From Romanomermis culicivorax (Eukaryota > Nematoda > Enoplea > Mermithida > Mermithidae): 64,000 nucleotides of DNA. Below, piece by piece: positions 46,741 through 57,239 of the stretch. Under the pieces are notes generated by a model that was not told the origin of the DNA, searched no databases, and was given only the letters and a program-made list of their open reading frames with translations. Location: contig CAWUHX010000073.1 of the NCBI GenBank assembly GCA_963922205.1, positions 806,001 to 870,000 on the forward strand. Reading direction: 5' to 3'. The number at the start of each line of letters is the position of its first letter. Position 1 is the first letter of the stretch. The position numbers were made by a program, and so were the translations under genes.

Positions 46741-48160
46741 TTACAATTTCATCATAGATTTCATCATAGTGAAATAATGTTTCATCATAGCCAAATCATG
46801 ATTTCATCATAGCAAAGTCATGCAGTGCTTCAAGTATTGTAGCAGTTCTAAAGTAGTGTAGCAGTTCTAAATTTTGCTTGGAGCTACATAAATGAATCAT
46901 ATTCATATGGGCCATATATCCAGTAAACTGGGCCGCGCCATATGTCCAGTAAAAGTAACAAATTCTCCTATAAGTGCTACACCCAATTGCACATTGTGCA
47001 ATATGTGCAAAGATTGTGCAAATATGTGAATGCATTTTATGCTTGCATGCCCAATCTCCTAGAAAAGTTCTGCCATTGATGCTGACCATATCCTTGTCTA
47101 ATGGTAAGGGTTAATGTAAATAGTAGTTTTCATCCGAAAGATCCAAGAAAATGGTATTCACAAGGGGAACAGCATTTGGGAGAAGTCATTTGCTTTTAAG
47201 CGTTAGAGAAAGAATATTGTATATTGGGTTTTCAGTGCATTAAAAGGCATAGGAGGTTGAAGAATGGACCCTGGTCCACAGATGTAGTAGTGTGGGGAAG
47301 ACCCCACTACACTTAGTCAAAAACTTTTGAGATTATTTCTCAAATCTTGGAGAATACAAAAAAAAATTGGGTTATTCTGGAACCTATTGTGCATTTAGTA
47401 TTTCAATAAATATAAAATCCAAAGTGAATCCGATTCATTTTTCACATAAAAATCAGAGTGTCATGAACATAAAATACCCTAACAATTTACACTGATGATT
47501 TTCTCTGTATATTTCTACAATATAATTCAAAGCTGTTTTAGGAGTGAAAATTTGAGCCATAATGTATCAAATATTGGATTGGAAATCCCATGCCAAACTG
47601 GACCCCTAGACTCGTCTTTGGGAACTGGATGGGCAAACCCAGATGTTTGGGGCCCAGCAATTCCTAAAATTTTACACTTACATTTTTTACTATTGTGCTG
47701 ATCATTTATTCTCACTGAAATGATGGTTGATTTGATGACTGACTTCATTATGGTTTTTGACAAGTTTTGAAGCAAAAAACCATGAGGGTTGAGTGAAATT
47801 GTTTGCTTTTGGGAATGACATTCGAAAACATTGAAAAGCTTATCATCACCCCAAAACACATTGAAATTTATCTTTTTGAGTGAATTTTACAGCCTGGCTT
47901 CTAAAAATCAGAAATTAGAGAAAAAGTTATTAATTCTTGAGTTTCCCTTACAGTCTCAAGCTTTGTATGAGAATTTCTCCAAGAGAATTGATTCAGGCTG
48001 GTAACTGTAAACCTTGATGTTAATTCTGGAGCAGCCTTGAATGCCAAAATGTTCCACCAGTTCTCAGAGTTGCCAGGCTGAAAATTGAGTATATAATTTT
48101 TTGTTAAATCCCATATGTCCTCCTGTTTTAAAACTGGCGTTATAAAATGACTAGTTAGAT
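46741..48160. other. No assignable gene
   Basis: Starts with three copies of a short ATTTCATCATAG motif (46746-46812), then AT-rich DNA. A 110-residue minus-strand frame (47859-47527) has no domain. If a BEL/Pao reverse transcriptase once followed the protease at 48.2 kb it would lie here, but I see none of its motifs. Confidence 0.4.
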
Positions 48161-48229
48161 TTTCTTTTGATGCAGCTGTTCATGATTTACACTTGTGATC
48201 ATTTGAAGTTATGCCGAATGATACAGAGA

Positions 48230-49760
48230 ATGCTTAAATATATTGTGATTTTGTGCCCAAAGTTTTGGGATGTGCAATTTCACTCATTAAAGTATCTATA
48301 TCCAGCTTTTTATATGATGAATCCAATAAAAAAGTTGAATGGATACCAGTATCAAAAAATGCATAAACATCTACATATTTTGATTTACCATCCAGATTCA
48401 CAACTCTCACTCTAGTTATCATTGGAGATACACATTTTTCATTGGATTGGAATGGACTACTGATTTCTGCATTCATATTTGTTATAGAAACTCTATCATG
48501 ATTTTGTATAATTAAATAAGTTCCTGTTTCATGATTTGATACTATTCAAGATTATGTCCCTGAAGTTTTTTGTACATAGTGCATGCTTATGATTTACACT
48601 ACAATAAACATAAGCTCTGTTGGCTAAACATTGACTTGATTGATGACCTGTTGAACCTTTTGTTTATGTGATTGCCTCATAGTGAAAGTCTCTCTAATTA
48701 CTGTAATGATTTTCTGACAAAAGGCAGACACAACCTTGTTATCTTTCTTATCAGGCGAAAATTTTTTTGAGATGAAGATATTGCCTGGAAATTACCACTT
48801 GAATTTTTTTCACACTTGCTAACAAAACAATTTGATAGGTTTCTTCTTGTAGCAATATGATTTCTGAAGATTCTAGAGTAAATTTCTCATTTCTCTCACT
48901 TTTTCATCAATTTTGTTTTTCCTACACTACTAGGCAAAACTAACAGTCAAGAATTTGCATCTGAGATGTGCCCTGGAGGGGTTTGGGTTCCTTGCAGAAT
49001 GCATCTTTCTCAGCACCACAAAGAAAACCTTCATCTTTCTTGATAATTGACATTCATGCAATACCTGTGGATCATGGTTTTTCATAATCTGTAGTGGATG
49101 TGCACTTTGCTTTGACCTACAGTGTGACAACAGTTGACCTTTTGTTTATGTCTGGTGGATAATTTTGCTCTCTGTAGGCAGGTAAGAAAGAAGCATTTGC
49201 AAAATGCTCTGGCTTTGTGTGACCGATGCACAAGGCCTGTCCATTTTACTGTGGGTATAGTGTGCTGATCCCCTACTGGGTGCATCCCTGACACATTCCA
49301 GATGCAACTGGCAGAGAAAATTAGTTTTGCCTGGTTGTGTAATTCGAACCAGATGCTGTTTGACATTTTTCTACGATCAACATAATGAGAATTGGTTGAT
49401 GAAGATATTCTTTCAGCAATGATATCTGTCTCCTAAGGTGTTCAATGTATTCAAAAGTTTGCCTAAGATTGACTGTTCTTTTTGATGATGATGGAATCTT
49501 ATGAAGCTCAGCATACAAGTGTCTTTTGAAAACACTTGAATCCCCAGTGGATAATTAGAATTAGTTACTTAAATCCCTTCAATGAATTTCTAAACTGTGC
49601 CTCTTAAGATACTGATAAAATAATTAGATTATTTAACTGTAAAGATACTTTGACTATAAACAGCTGATTCAAATGAATCCCAAAACTCGACCCTGTTAAA
49701 ATTATCCATATAGTGGAATGGAAGTTGTTTTGGGTAAATGGATACTAAGCTGAGATTCCA
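48230..49760 (-). pseudogene. BEL/Pao gag-protease relic
   Basis: Read on the minus strand in several broken frames. At about 49745-49660 there is a gag start (LPKTTSIPLYG ... VEFWDSFESAVYSQSIFTVK), matching the 'F-W-D-x-F-x-x-x-V' opening of Pao gag. At 49518-49330 the helix region reads NLRQTFEYIEHLRRQISLLK. Near 48650-48560 remnants of zinc knuckles appear (TGHQSSQC, then YCSVNHKHALC). The frame 48476-48234 contains a retropepsin-like site, VDVYAFFDTGIHSTFLLDSS, with an intact DTG at residues 42-44. This order is that of BEL/Pao elements. Stops and shifts make it a relic, and no RT or integrase is found downstream. Confidence 0.6.
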
Positions 49761-49769
49761 TGGGCTTTA

Positions 49770-51650
49770 TGATTGATGAAGTAGAAATTGAATTTTTTGT
49801 AGTTTTAGAAAACAATTTTTCATGATTGTGGATTTGATGATGAGCTGATTTTTATTTTCATCAACTTTTGATTATAGATTTCATATGGTCTAAGTCCCTT
49901 GACAGATATTATAATGGGAATTTTCCGTCTGATCACTTCATTTCTCATAAATAGTGATTCCAACTGTAATTAATCTGGGGAAACATTTTTCTGAAGTTCC
50001 AGTCACTCTTTGTTCTAGACTATCAATGAGTCAACAGACAATTCTATCCTTTTCATGAAAGTTTCAGTAACGAAGTCCAATTTTTCAGGTCAGATATATG
50101 CTTCTGATTATTCTCCTGAGGCTCTAACCTTATTCATATATCTCTTTGTTGAAGGTCAGTTAGACAACAGTGGAACCTCTGTTGTACCATCATGATGGGT
50201 TACCTTCCAGGAGAAGAACAGGAGTTATATTCTGGATAATTGATGCTAGTTAACCTGGTATCACATGATCAGTTTGTTGTTTTATCAATAGAGAACTTTT
50301 GGCAATAATTGGTTGATCATTAGTATGATGTCACTTGTGTGAAAGGTCTGAAAGTCAACGTCGGCCCTGTACTTAAGGACAGGCTGATAAATGATATGTT
50401 TTGTGTAGAGACTTTGTAGACCACATCTGCTACTACCATCATTTTGAAAATGACCTCTATTATGACTGGCCAATATCTAATTTCATCACTCATAAAATAT
50501 GTCTTTATTTTTCCTGATATGTATTATGGTCATTTGGCAAAACATGTTGACAAATGTTGCCATCATTTTTATGGTTTCACCTTGGGATTTGAAGGGATTG
50601 ATAGCCTACACCTTTGATGTCAGTGATCAAGAATTGGAAGAAGATCAAAGAACAAAGGATAGGCTTCTTATCATCACCTACCATTGTGGTAATATTATTG
50701 GATGTGATTATTGGGACTACAATTGTCATGATATTTGCACCATCCTGGTAGAGCAATGAGATTTGTATCAGGTAATTTCTATGCACCCTGTATATTGAAG
50801 ATTGACAGTTCAATTTTTTTTATTGTATCGACCTAAACCCAACAGCCCTTTCAAGGGCCAACATTTAAACATATTTTTTTGTATAGGTCAGATTCTACAA
50901 TCAGTATTATCAAAAGATTCACCTTTCTGATCTAATGAATACTACATTCCTTTCCCTTTGTCATTTTAAATCTTCAAACAGCCCCATTTTAAGAATATCA
51001 TGGGATTGGAACAAGGGAATAGTGAGTTTTTCCTATGTATCATCATCCCATTTAATGAAATCTGTGGAAAAGTTTTTGAAAAACTTGTTTTCTGAGTAAA
51101 AATCTCATACCACTTTATTTATACGTCTCTAGTGTTATCAAAACATGATCAAATATCTTGAAGTCATTAATTTTCTTGTTTGTCATGCTGTTACTGGTTC
51201 TTTATGTTTGCTAGTCTTGTGGTCTATTAAACCAGTGTACTAGGAAGTTATATCCAAATAAGTAATAGAAACATATGACCTCAATAATCAAACAAACACA
51301 GTAATCAATTCCCAGTTTTTTCTAAATAGTATGCTGGATCGCTCATTTATCAGAGCATAATTGAAATGGATTTCTATTGTTAATCAAAATACAAACTGCT
51401 TCAACAATCTTTGACTAGTCTCAACTGCATTGGATATAGGTATTTGCTACCTAAGCATCGTTTAATTTTCGTTTTCCTGTAAATTCTGATAAAATTATTT
51501 GATCTTGAATAAACTAAGAACTTAAAGTTATATAATTAATTAATCTTGACGATCATGGCCTAACTTTTTGTATTCAGTTACAGTTTTTGTAATGGCTTGT
51601 TTCTTGTTAATTTGGATTTTATCAGAAACAGCTTGTATTTCACTTCCCTG
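49770..51650. other. No assignable gene
   Basis: AT-rich DNA. A plus-strand 86-residue frame (50499-50759) and minus-strand frames overlap without any recognisable domain. Confidence 0.4.
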
Positions 51651-51655
51651 CGCTG

Positions 51656-52033
51656 TTGTGGTCATTAACAAAATTAATGCAGATGACCCATCAAAGCCAG
51701 GAAAAAATAAAATTTGTTGAGCTCGTCCTATTTGGTCACAAAGGAGCTGCTGACCAGGATAGCACACAACTTGAGGATTTTAGTCTGCATGGTTACAAAA
51801 TCATGGTGATATCTGTCTACCAAAAAGGTGCAAAAGCACCAACAATCGAACATCTTGCTAATCTATGGAACTTAAGAATTAGAAATTCTTATTTCGTTTT
51901 TTGTGGCATGGGAATTGACGATACAAACCTGCTGGTCGACTATAAAAGTCCTCAAAATTCAAACAATATAATTTTTGCATACTACAGTAAACTCCAGTTC
52001 TGTCTGACAACATTTATATGCAATGAACCTTAG
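51656..52033 (+). CDS. Unrecognised 125-residue open frame
   Basis: The longest frame in this part of the window. Its composition is protein-like, with segments such as KIKFVELVLFGHKGAADQDS and GYKIMVISVYQKGAKAPTIE suggesting alternating strands and helices, but I cannot name a domain. It may be a broken exon of an unidentified element or host gene. No splice partner is evident, and minus-strand frames overlap its start. Confidence 0.25.
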   Translation: MWSLTKLMQMTHQSQEKIKFVELVLFGHKGAADQDSTQLEDFSLHGYKIMVISVYQKGAKAPTIEHLANLWNLRIRNSYFVFCGMGIDDTNLLVDYKSPQNSNNIIFAYYSKLQFCLTTFICNEP

Positions 52034-52663
52034 TCATCTAATCCTATGGTAGACATGAACATTAGCAACTTCTTCAGCTAACCTCAGAGGTTTCACATTT
52101 TATTGAAGAAAAAATTGAACAAATAAAACATAAAGTTTGTCTTCAATGAGCAATCCACGTGTTCACCATCTTTTCTTCCTTACCACCAACACCCTCGCTG
52201 GAAAAGAGAAAGATCCGGGTCATGTGATTCCATTTGGGTCATTTATACATTTTTTGCCATTTTTTTCTATTTGTATATAAGTGTATGTTTTATATGTGTT
52301 TTTCATTCTTATTCTCAAGCTAATAAACAGTCAAGTTGACTTATCTCTTACTTTCTCTTTTATTAGTTGTGGGGTTGATTTGCAAATTCATTGCTTCTTG
52401 TCTGGAATATGAATTGTTGGAACCTGGAAACTTGAAGTTTTTTCTCTTTCCAACTCATAGTGACAAATTTCATTATTGCTCACTTGGATGGACTGCTTTT
52501 GTTTTGATATTTATCCCTTCAACATCTTCACATTTGTTGTTTCTGGAATAATAATAATTTCCAAATTATATAAAACTCATTTTGTCCAATTTGCAAGTTA
52601 TCCAGCTACTGTAACCTATATTTTACCATAACCCAAAAAGTTGCAACCCTAAACGACAACCCT

Positions 52664-52921
52664 TTGGTGACACATAGGAAAAAATTTACCCAAGAAACAC
52701 CAAAATTGTTTGGATATATAAGAAATGCTCATGTTCATCTACACAGCATATTAGTGGTTCATGGTACCAATGGTCTCCCAGTACTAAAGCTTTCAGAACA
52801 GGCCCGATATTTGAAAATTACCCCAGAATTAAAATCATTAATCAAACAATCACTTGTTGACATTGTGGTTTATGGAAGAAGAGCTTCAGCTGAGCAATGT
52901 GGTATATTTGAAGACTTGTAA
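52664..52921 (+). CDS. Unrecognised 85-residue open frame
   Basis: The frame reads like part of a real protein (LFGYIRNAHVHLHSILVVHG, then an SEQARYLKITPELKSLIKQS helix), but it matches no family I know. A second frame (52854-53180) overlaps its 3' end, which could reflect a frameshift. It lies about 630 bases after the other unassigned frame on the same strand and could belong with it. Confidence 0.25.
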   Translation: MVTHRKKFTQETPKLFGYIRNAHVHLHSILVVHGTNGLPVLKLSEQARYLKITPELKSLIKQSLVDIVVYGRRASAEQCGIFEDL

Positions 52922-53180
52922 TATGATTTTGCAGGTATATAAAGATCAATTAATTGGCAATATCATTCATCCTTTGTCTTTTTCTGATGAACATGCTCAA
53001 ACATATGCGTTTGCTCATTTTATTAAGCAAATGCTTGAGCATATTATAATTTTATTGTATTTAATCAGCAACAACATGCATTTAAGTGCTTATGTGATTT
53101 TCTTGTATGCAGGAAGAAACTACCTAGAATGCACCAACAGATACTGCATGCGATTTTTCTTTAAACCATTGCACAGCTGA

Positions 53181-53880
53181 AACCAGTCTAATGCTAACAG
53201 AAAATTTAAACTTGGCAAAACAACACCTGGTGATTTGAACAACTGCACTGGATTATGCTTTGTGACTGAAACAAATATTGTCAGGCTGACAAACTCATTA
53301 ACACATCATTACAAGACCACAGAAGATGAACAAATGGAGATTCCTGCTGCTGGAGAAGAACCTCACTGCAATCCAAAATGAACTCAATAAGCAATGCAAA
53401 TGCACAGAGCTCGAAGGAACCCTTTCTATACTACTAATGAGTGAATTACTTCACCAATTAAGCACACTTTATATTAACAGAACAGATTCTCACATAATGG
53501 GGAAGGTGGCGTTGCTCTATCAGCAAGGACAATGCATGGTATGCGAAACCTAGAGTTGCCTAGTTGGAGAGAGGCTGTATATTGCCCATCATGCAACCAT
53601 TTTATGTGTCCCCGGATTGGAATGTTGCTGCGCCCCTCAGCAACTCCGGGGGCTGGTTGCTCCTTGGTGTCAAAGCTAACCAACCCTGTACCTAAAGAAC
53701 TTAAACAGACTTTGCCACCAAGTTCTCAAATGCACAGTGCTTTTGGAAAATGTTATGAAAAAATATCTGTAATTCTGTCTATTCAAAAAGTCATCCCAAC
53801 ACCCACGCGACTCAAATTTTGCATGATGGGTGGTGTCCATTGACTCCTGAATGTATAAAAATTGATTTGAGCAGGAATTC
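53181..53880. other. No assignable gene
   Basis: Overlapping frames on both strands around 53474-53888 are moderately GC-rich. A perfect small hairpin, GTTGCTG-CGCCCCT-CAGCAAC, lies near 53625-53648. Whether it marks a transposon end (a hairpin near the 3' end is a Helitron trait) is uncertain. Confidence 0.35.
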
Positions 53881-53889
53881 AGCTGCATC

Positions 53890-54492
53890 TAACTGCACCC
53901 CTACTGGAATCAGGCAGATGCTGTCACAATCGAAAAACAGCCTAGATCCTGCAATTTTTCGAAATTTTAGAAAGCACTGTGCAAGTCAGACTACCGCAGT
54001 CCACCCATGTATTTATTATTCTTGAATTGTACAACTTAAAGATTTGGGCTCGAATGTGGCCTTAAAAACTCAGGATTAAACTACTTTTTTTGTTTTTTTG
54101 AGTTTTAAATAAAAAAAATTTTGGTTTTGTATTGATTCCAATATGGTCCCCTACTCATCCTTTCGGCAGACCATTCCAATTATTATATTTTATTTGTTTG
54201 TTTTTAATTATATTTGTTTGTTTTTAAAATTTTATAATATTTTTAACTAAAACTGAAAGAACATAAATGTGTGCAGGAGACAGGCACAACATGGCTTTTA
54301 TAACACTTTGAGCTCAACAGGAAGTCCACTGAAGCCACCTGTGCCCCTACACAATGGGGAGATGCTGCAACAGGGACGCGTCAGCTTCCTTCCTGTGTCT
54401 TAAATACTGGAATTAAAAGTTAATCCACTCAGACAGGAGTTCACTGAAGCTGAATGTGCCCCTACTGGAATCAGGCCGTGCTGTCACAGCTG
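53890..54492. repeat. Repeated CCCCTAC-GGAATCAGGC-GCTGTCAC motif downstream of the Helitron
   Basis: Three related blocks occur at about 53897-53928, 54337-54385 and 54447-54492. Their core is TG(C/T)RCCCCTACTGGAATC followed by AGGC and GCTGTCACA; the middle one is more diverged and reads GCCCCTACACAATGGGGAGA. They lie on the 3' side of the minus-strand Helitron gene and may be subterminal repeats of it. A T- and A-rich stretch with a duplicated ATTTGTTTGTTTTTAA (about 54186-54226) lies between them. Confidence 0.55.
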
Positions 54493-55821
54493 AACATCAG
54501 CTTCCTCCCTTAGCTTAACTCAAAATTACTTTGAAATCTGATTATAAACAATGTTGCTAATTAGACCTTTATTCTTAGGATCACTTAAAATCTTAATCCC
54601 GTCGCGGGTTCGAACACAGGATAATGCTACATAAAGTTGACCCTGCAAGAAAACCTCTTGGGTGTTGAGGGTGAGGCCTACCTTCTGCAAAGTTTGTCCC
54701 TGCGACTTATTGATGGTCATCGCGAATGCTAGCCTCACTGGAAACTGCACTCATGTGAATGGTGTGTCCTTAGACTCGGAGGAAGTCACGTGCTGAAACT
54801 TTATCCTGGAGATGTAGACGGGCAGATCAGAGGCATGGGAGCCTAAAATCCTGCATGCCAACAGGTTCTCCTTGATGTCTAAAACCTGCATTCTAGTTCC
54901 GTTGCAGAGGCCGTCCATGACTGACAGGTTCTTAATCAGCATGACAACAGCCCCTACTTTCAAGATTAATTTATGGGGAGGCATTCCTGTAGGTGTTTTA
55001 CGGTGAATGTTCTCCATCATTTGTTAAGATACTTTGACCTGCAACCCGGCTAAATTATGCTCAATTTCATCAGTCTAGCCCTTGACTACCAAAGTATCCT
55101 GGGAGAGCAAAATACGTTCTTTTCTGGGCAAGGCCTTCAAAACTAATTTGTTTAGATTACTCACGGTGAGATTTGTAGGTGCTAACAAGGCTGCATTGAT
55201 CAAGTCTTGAGTAAATTTCAATAGATCAGATGTTACATAGCCCGGAAAACAGAAACTTATCAGATCTGACAAATCTTCGGCCAACATGTCCTGTTCTATT
55301 GTGACAACTCGCGTACAGAGTTCATAGTTGGCCCTGTTACCGACTGATTGAAGAAACGCTGCGAACTCTATTTCATTAGGCCTAACGTGCATATTAGTTA
55401 TCAAGTTAATCCTCACAAAGCTGTTGAATAGTGTGGAAGACCTAACACTGGCATCTATCTGATCTTGTGGTGAACCATTCTTAACTACTGGTAAGAGCTG
55501 CTTAAAGTCGCCGCCTATGGGGAACACTTTACCCATGAAGGAACAGATAATGTTCAGGCTATTATCTACTGACTGCATTACTCAATTGATGTACTCGAGC
55601 ACATGCTTATGCAGCATACTGACCTCATCTATGATTATCAGGGAAGCTTTTCTCAAAAGATCTGCCTTCGGACTGTCCAAAGGCAGTGTCTGCGGAGTGT
55701 CATAGCCAACATCATTCATGATGCTAAATGCACTGTGAGCAGTGCAACCATCTTCCAATAATAAGGGCAGTGATGCCTGTGGAAGCGCACACAATCACAT
55801 GGCGATCATTTGCCTTACAAT

Positions 55822-55835
55822 AAGCTATCTGGGTG
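55822..55835. repeat. Target-site duplication, left copy
   Basis: AAGCTATCTGGGTG, identical to 56769-56782 and part of the Helitron helicase coding sequence just after Walker A. Confidence 0.85.
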
Positions 55836-55881
55836 AAAATTATATGGAATTTTTTGGAGTGAAAATAAGTTTGAAAAATAG

Positions 55882-55952
55882 GGTGCAGCCAGGAGTTGAA
55901 CCTGGGTTACCAGCATTCCGGGCCGATGTCCTCACCACTAGACCACCACACC
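55882..55952 (-). tRNA. tRNA-like SINE unit 1
   Basis: A 71-base segment that folds as a cloverleaf: 7-bp acceptor (GGTGTGG/CTGCACC), 4-bp D stem, 5-bp anticodon stem (TCGGC/GCTGG), 7-base loop CCGGAAT, 5-bp T stem (CCAGG/CCTGG). The A box TGGTCTAGTGGT and B box GGTTCAACTCC match pol III promoters. The anticodon position reads GGA, but base 33 is C and there is no long variable arm, so it is a SINE head and not a functional tRNA-Ser gene. Confidence 0.7.
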
Positions 55953-56155
55953 ACAAGGTGAACCCAGATTAAGGTGCTCCCCTAGGCTACAATTTTTTAG
56001 CACTCAACTCCAATGCTTGGTGGTCGTGAACCTACGACCTTTGGCAAGTAGCAGCGTACCTGCTGCTTTTTGAACTGCCCACCAATGAAGTTGCTAACTT
56101 TTAGAAATGGAAATTATATGTAATTTTTCGGAGTGAAAATAAGTTTGAAAAATAG

Positions 56156-56226
56156 GGTGCAGCCAGGAGTTGAACCTGGGTTACCAGCATTCCGGGCTGA
56201 TGTCCTCACCACTAGACCACCACACC
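56156..56226 (-). tRNA. tRNA-like SINE unit 2
   Basis: The same 71-base cloverleaf as unit 1, with anticodon stem TCAGC/GCTGG and B box GGTTCAACTCC. It lies 203 bases further along, in the same orientation. Confidence 0.7.
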
Positions 56227-56414
56227 ACGAGGTGAACCCAGATTAAGGTGCTCCCAAACTTGCCAACTTGCCAATTCCCCTACTTGCCAATTAAGGTGCT
56301 CCCCTACTTGCTCCCCTACTTGCCAAAGGTCATAGGTTCACAACCACCAAGCATTGGAGTTGAGTGCTAAAAAATTGTAGCCTAGGGGAGCACCTTAATC
56401 TGGGTTCACCTCGT

Positions 56415-56485
56415 GGTGTGGTGGTCTAGTGGTGAGGGCATCAGCCCGGAATGCTGGTAACCCAGGTTCGACTCCTGGCTGCACC
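56415..56485 (+). tRNA. tRNA-like SINE unit 3
   Basis: An inverted copy of the left-half units. B box GGTTCGACTCC. One D-stem base differs (GAGGGC instead of GAGGAC) but still allows a wobble pair. Confidence 0.7.
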
Positions 56486-56688
56486 CTATTTTTCAAACTT
56501 ATTTTCACTCCAAAAAATTCCATATAATTTTCATTTCTAAAAGTTAGCAACTTCATTGGTGGGCAGTTCAAAAAGCAGCAGGTACACTGCTACTTGCCAA
56601 AGGTCGTTGGTTCATGACCACCAAGCATTGGAGTTGAGTGCTAAAAAATTGTAGCCTAGGGGAGCACCTTAATCTGGGTTCACCTCAT

Positions 56689-56759
56689 GGTGTGGTGGTC
56701 TAGTGGTGAGGACATCAGCCCGGAATGCTGGTAACCCAGGTTCGACTCCTGGCTGCACC
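56689..56759 (+). tRNA. tRNA-like SINE unit 4
   Basis: A plus-oriented copy with canonical A box TGGTCTAGTGGT and B box GGTTCGACTCC. It ends nine bases before the right target duplication, so its downstream tail is cut to CTATTTTTC. Confidence 0.7.
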
Positions 56760-56768
56760 CTATTTTTC

Positions 56769-56782
56769 AAGCTATCTGGGTG
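56769..56782. repeat. Target-site duplication, right copy
   Basis: AAGCTATCTGGGTG, identical to 55822-55835. Confidence 0.85.
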
Positions 56783-57239
56783 TTGTACATGAAGGTCTTA
56801 CCCGAGCCACCACTGCCCTGCAAAAAGAACAAATGCTCCCCGTTGTAGTTGGGGTTTGCAGTCTGTTCTATGGCATTAACTACCCTCTGCTAGGTGTCTC
56901 CCTGTTCTTGATTAAACTTGGCTACGTTCTCTGCCACAATCACACCATAGTCCTTACGTGGAATGGGATTGCCCAAGTCATCCATGGGAATGGCCATATC
57001 CCGTTCCATTTCTTCCATGTCAAAATTCTCAGGAATACTGAGGCCCATTGGTTCCCAGTTGGTACCCCATTTTCGAAAATAATATTCCAATTATCGAAGG
57101 ACTTTTTGTTCGTTTTCCAATTTTTTCGATGGGTCGCCGCCTCCTCCTATCAAGAGTCCCAAAATATCGACAAAAACAGCTTTTGGATGGGATGGTAAAG
57201 CAGGGAATAATACTATTGCGAAAAAACGCCTAAACTTTC

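Larger units (their letters stand above)
55836..56768. mobile_element. 933-bp SINE-like insertion of four tRNA-like units in inverted arrangement
   Basis: The insertion is flanked by exact 14-base copies of AAGCTATCTGGGTG (55822-55835 and 56769-56782), which fits target-primed insertion. It holds two minus-oriented tRNA-like units (left) and two plus-oriented ones (right), each followed by the same tail starting CTATTTTTCAA. Each is preceded by a shared leader containing AAAAAATTGTAGCCTAGGGG and AGCACCTTAATCTGGGTTCA. Left and right halves are therefore near inverted copies around a short-repeat centre (about 56250-56335, rich in CTTGCC and CCCCTACTTG). There is no coding capacity. It could be a dimer or tetramer of one SINE, or an insertion followed by an inverted duplication. 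Confidence 0.8.
54526..57090 (-). pseudogene. Helitron helicase half (PIF1-like), split by insertion
   Basis: This half would unwind DNA during rolling-circle transposition. Walker A (GSGGSGKT) lies near 56810, just before the nested insertion at 56768-55836. After the insertion come VIVCASTGI and, after a frameshift near 55765, Walker B with LIIIDEVSM (55794-55582). Next are GGDFKQLLPVV (frame 55578-55075), LAPTNLTVSNLN, GAVVMLIKNL and GLCNGTRMQV (55020-54751), and finally RLAFAMTINKSQGQTL and GQLYVALSCVRT (54750-54526). From 55794 to the end everything is in one frame, broken only by stops near 55582 (TGA), 55075 (TAG), 55020 (TAA) and 54751 (TGA). A TAG near 56890 precedes Walker A. All helicase motifs are recognisable. 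Confidence 0.85.

Noticed and set aside
46746-46812. ATTTCATCATAG triplet as a regulatory array
   Set aside because: Three short imperfect copies only; best explained as local slippage.
53625-53648. GTTGCTG-CAGCAAC hairpin as the Helitron 3' terminal hairpin
   Set aside because: It is about 0.9 kb past the gene, with no convincing CTRR end at the right distance; position alone is not enough.
56415-56759. Functional tRNA-Ser genes (anticodon GGA)
   Set aside because: No long variable arm, C at position 33, multiple inverted copies within one insertion and a target duplication all point to SINE heads.
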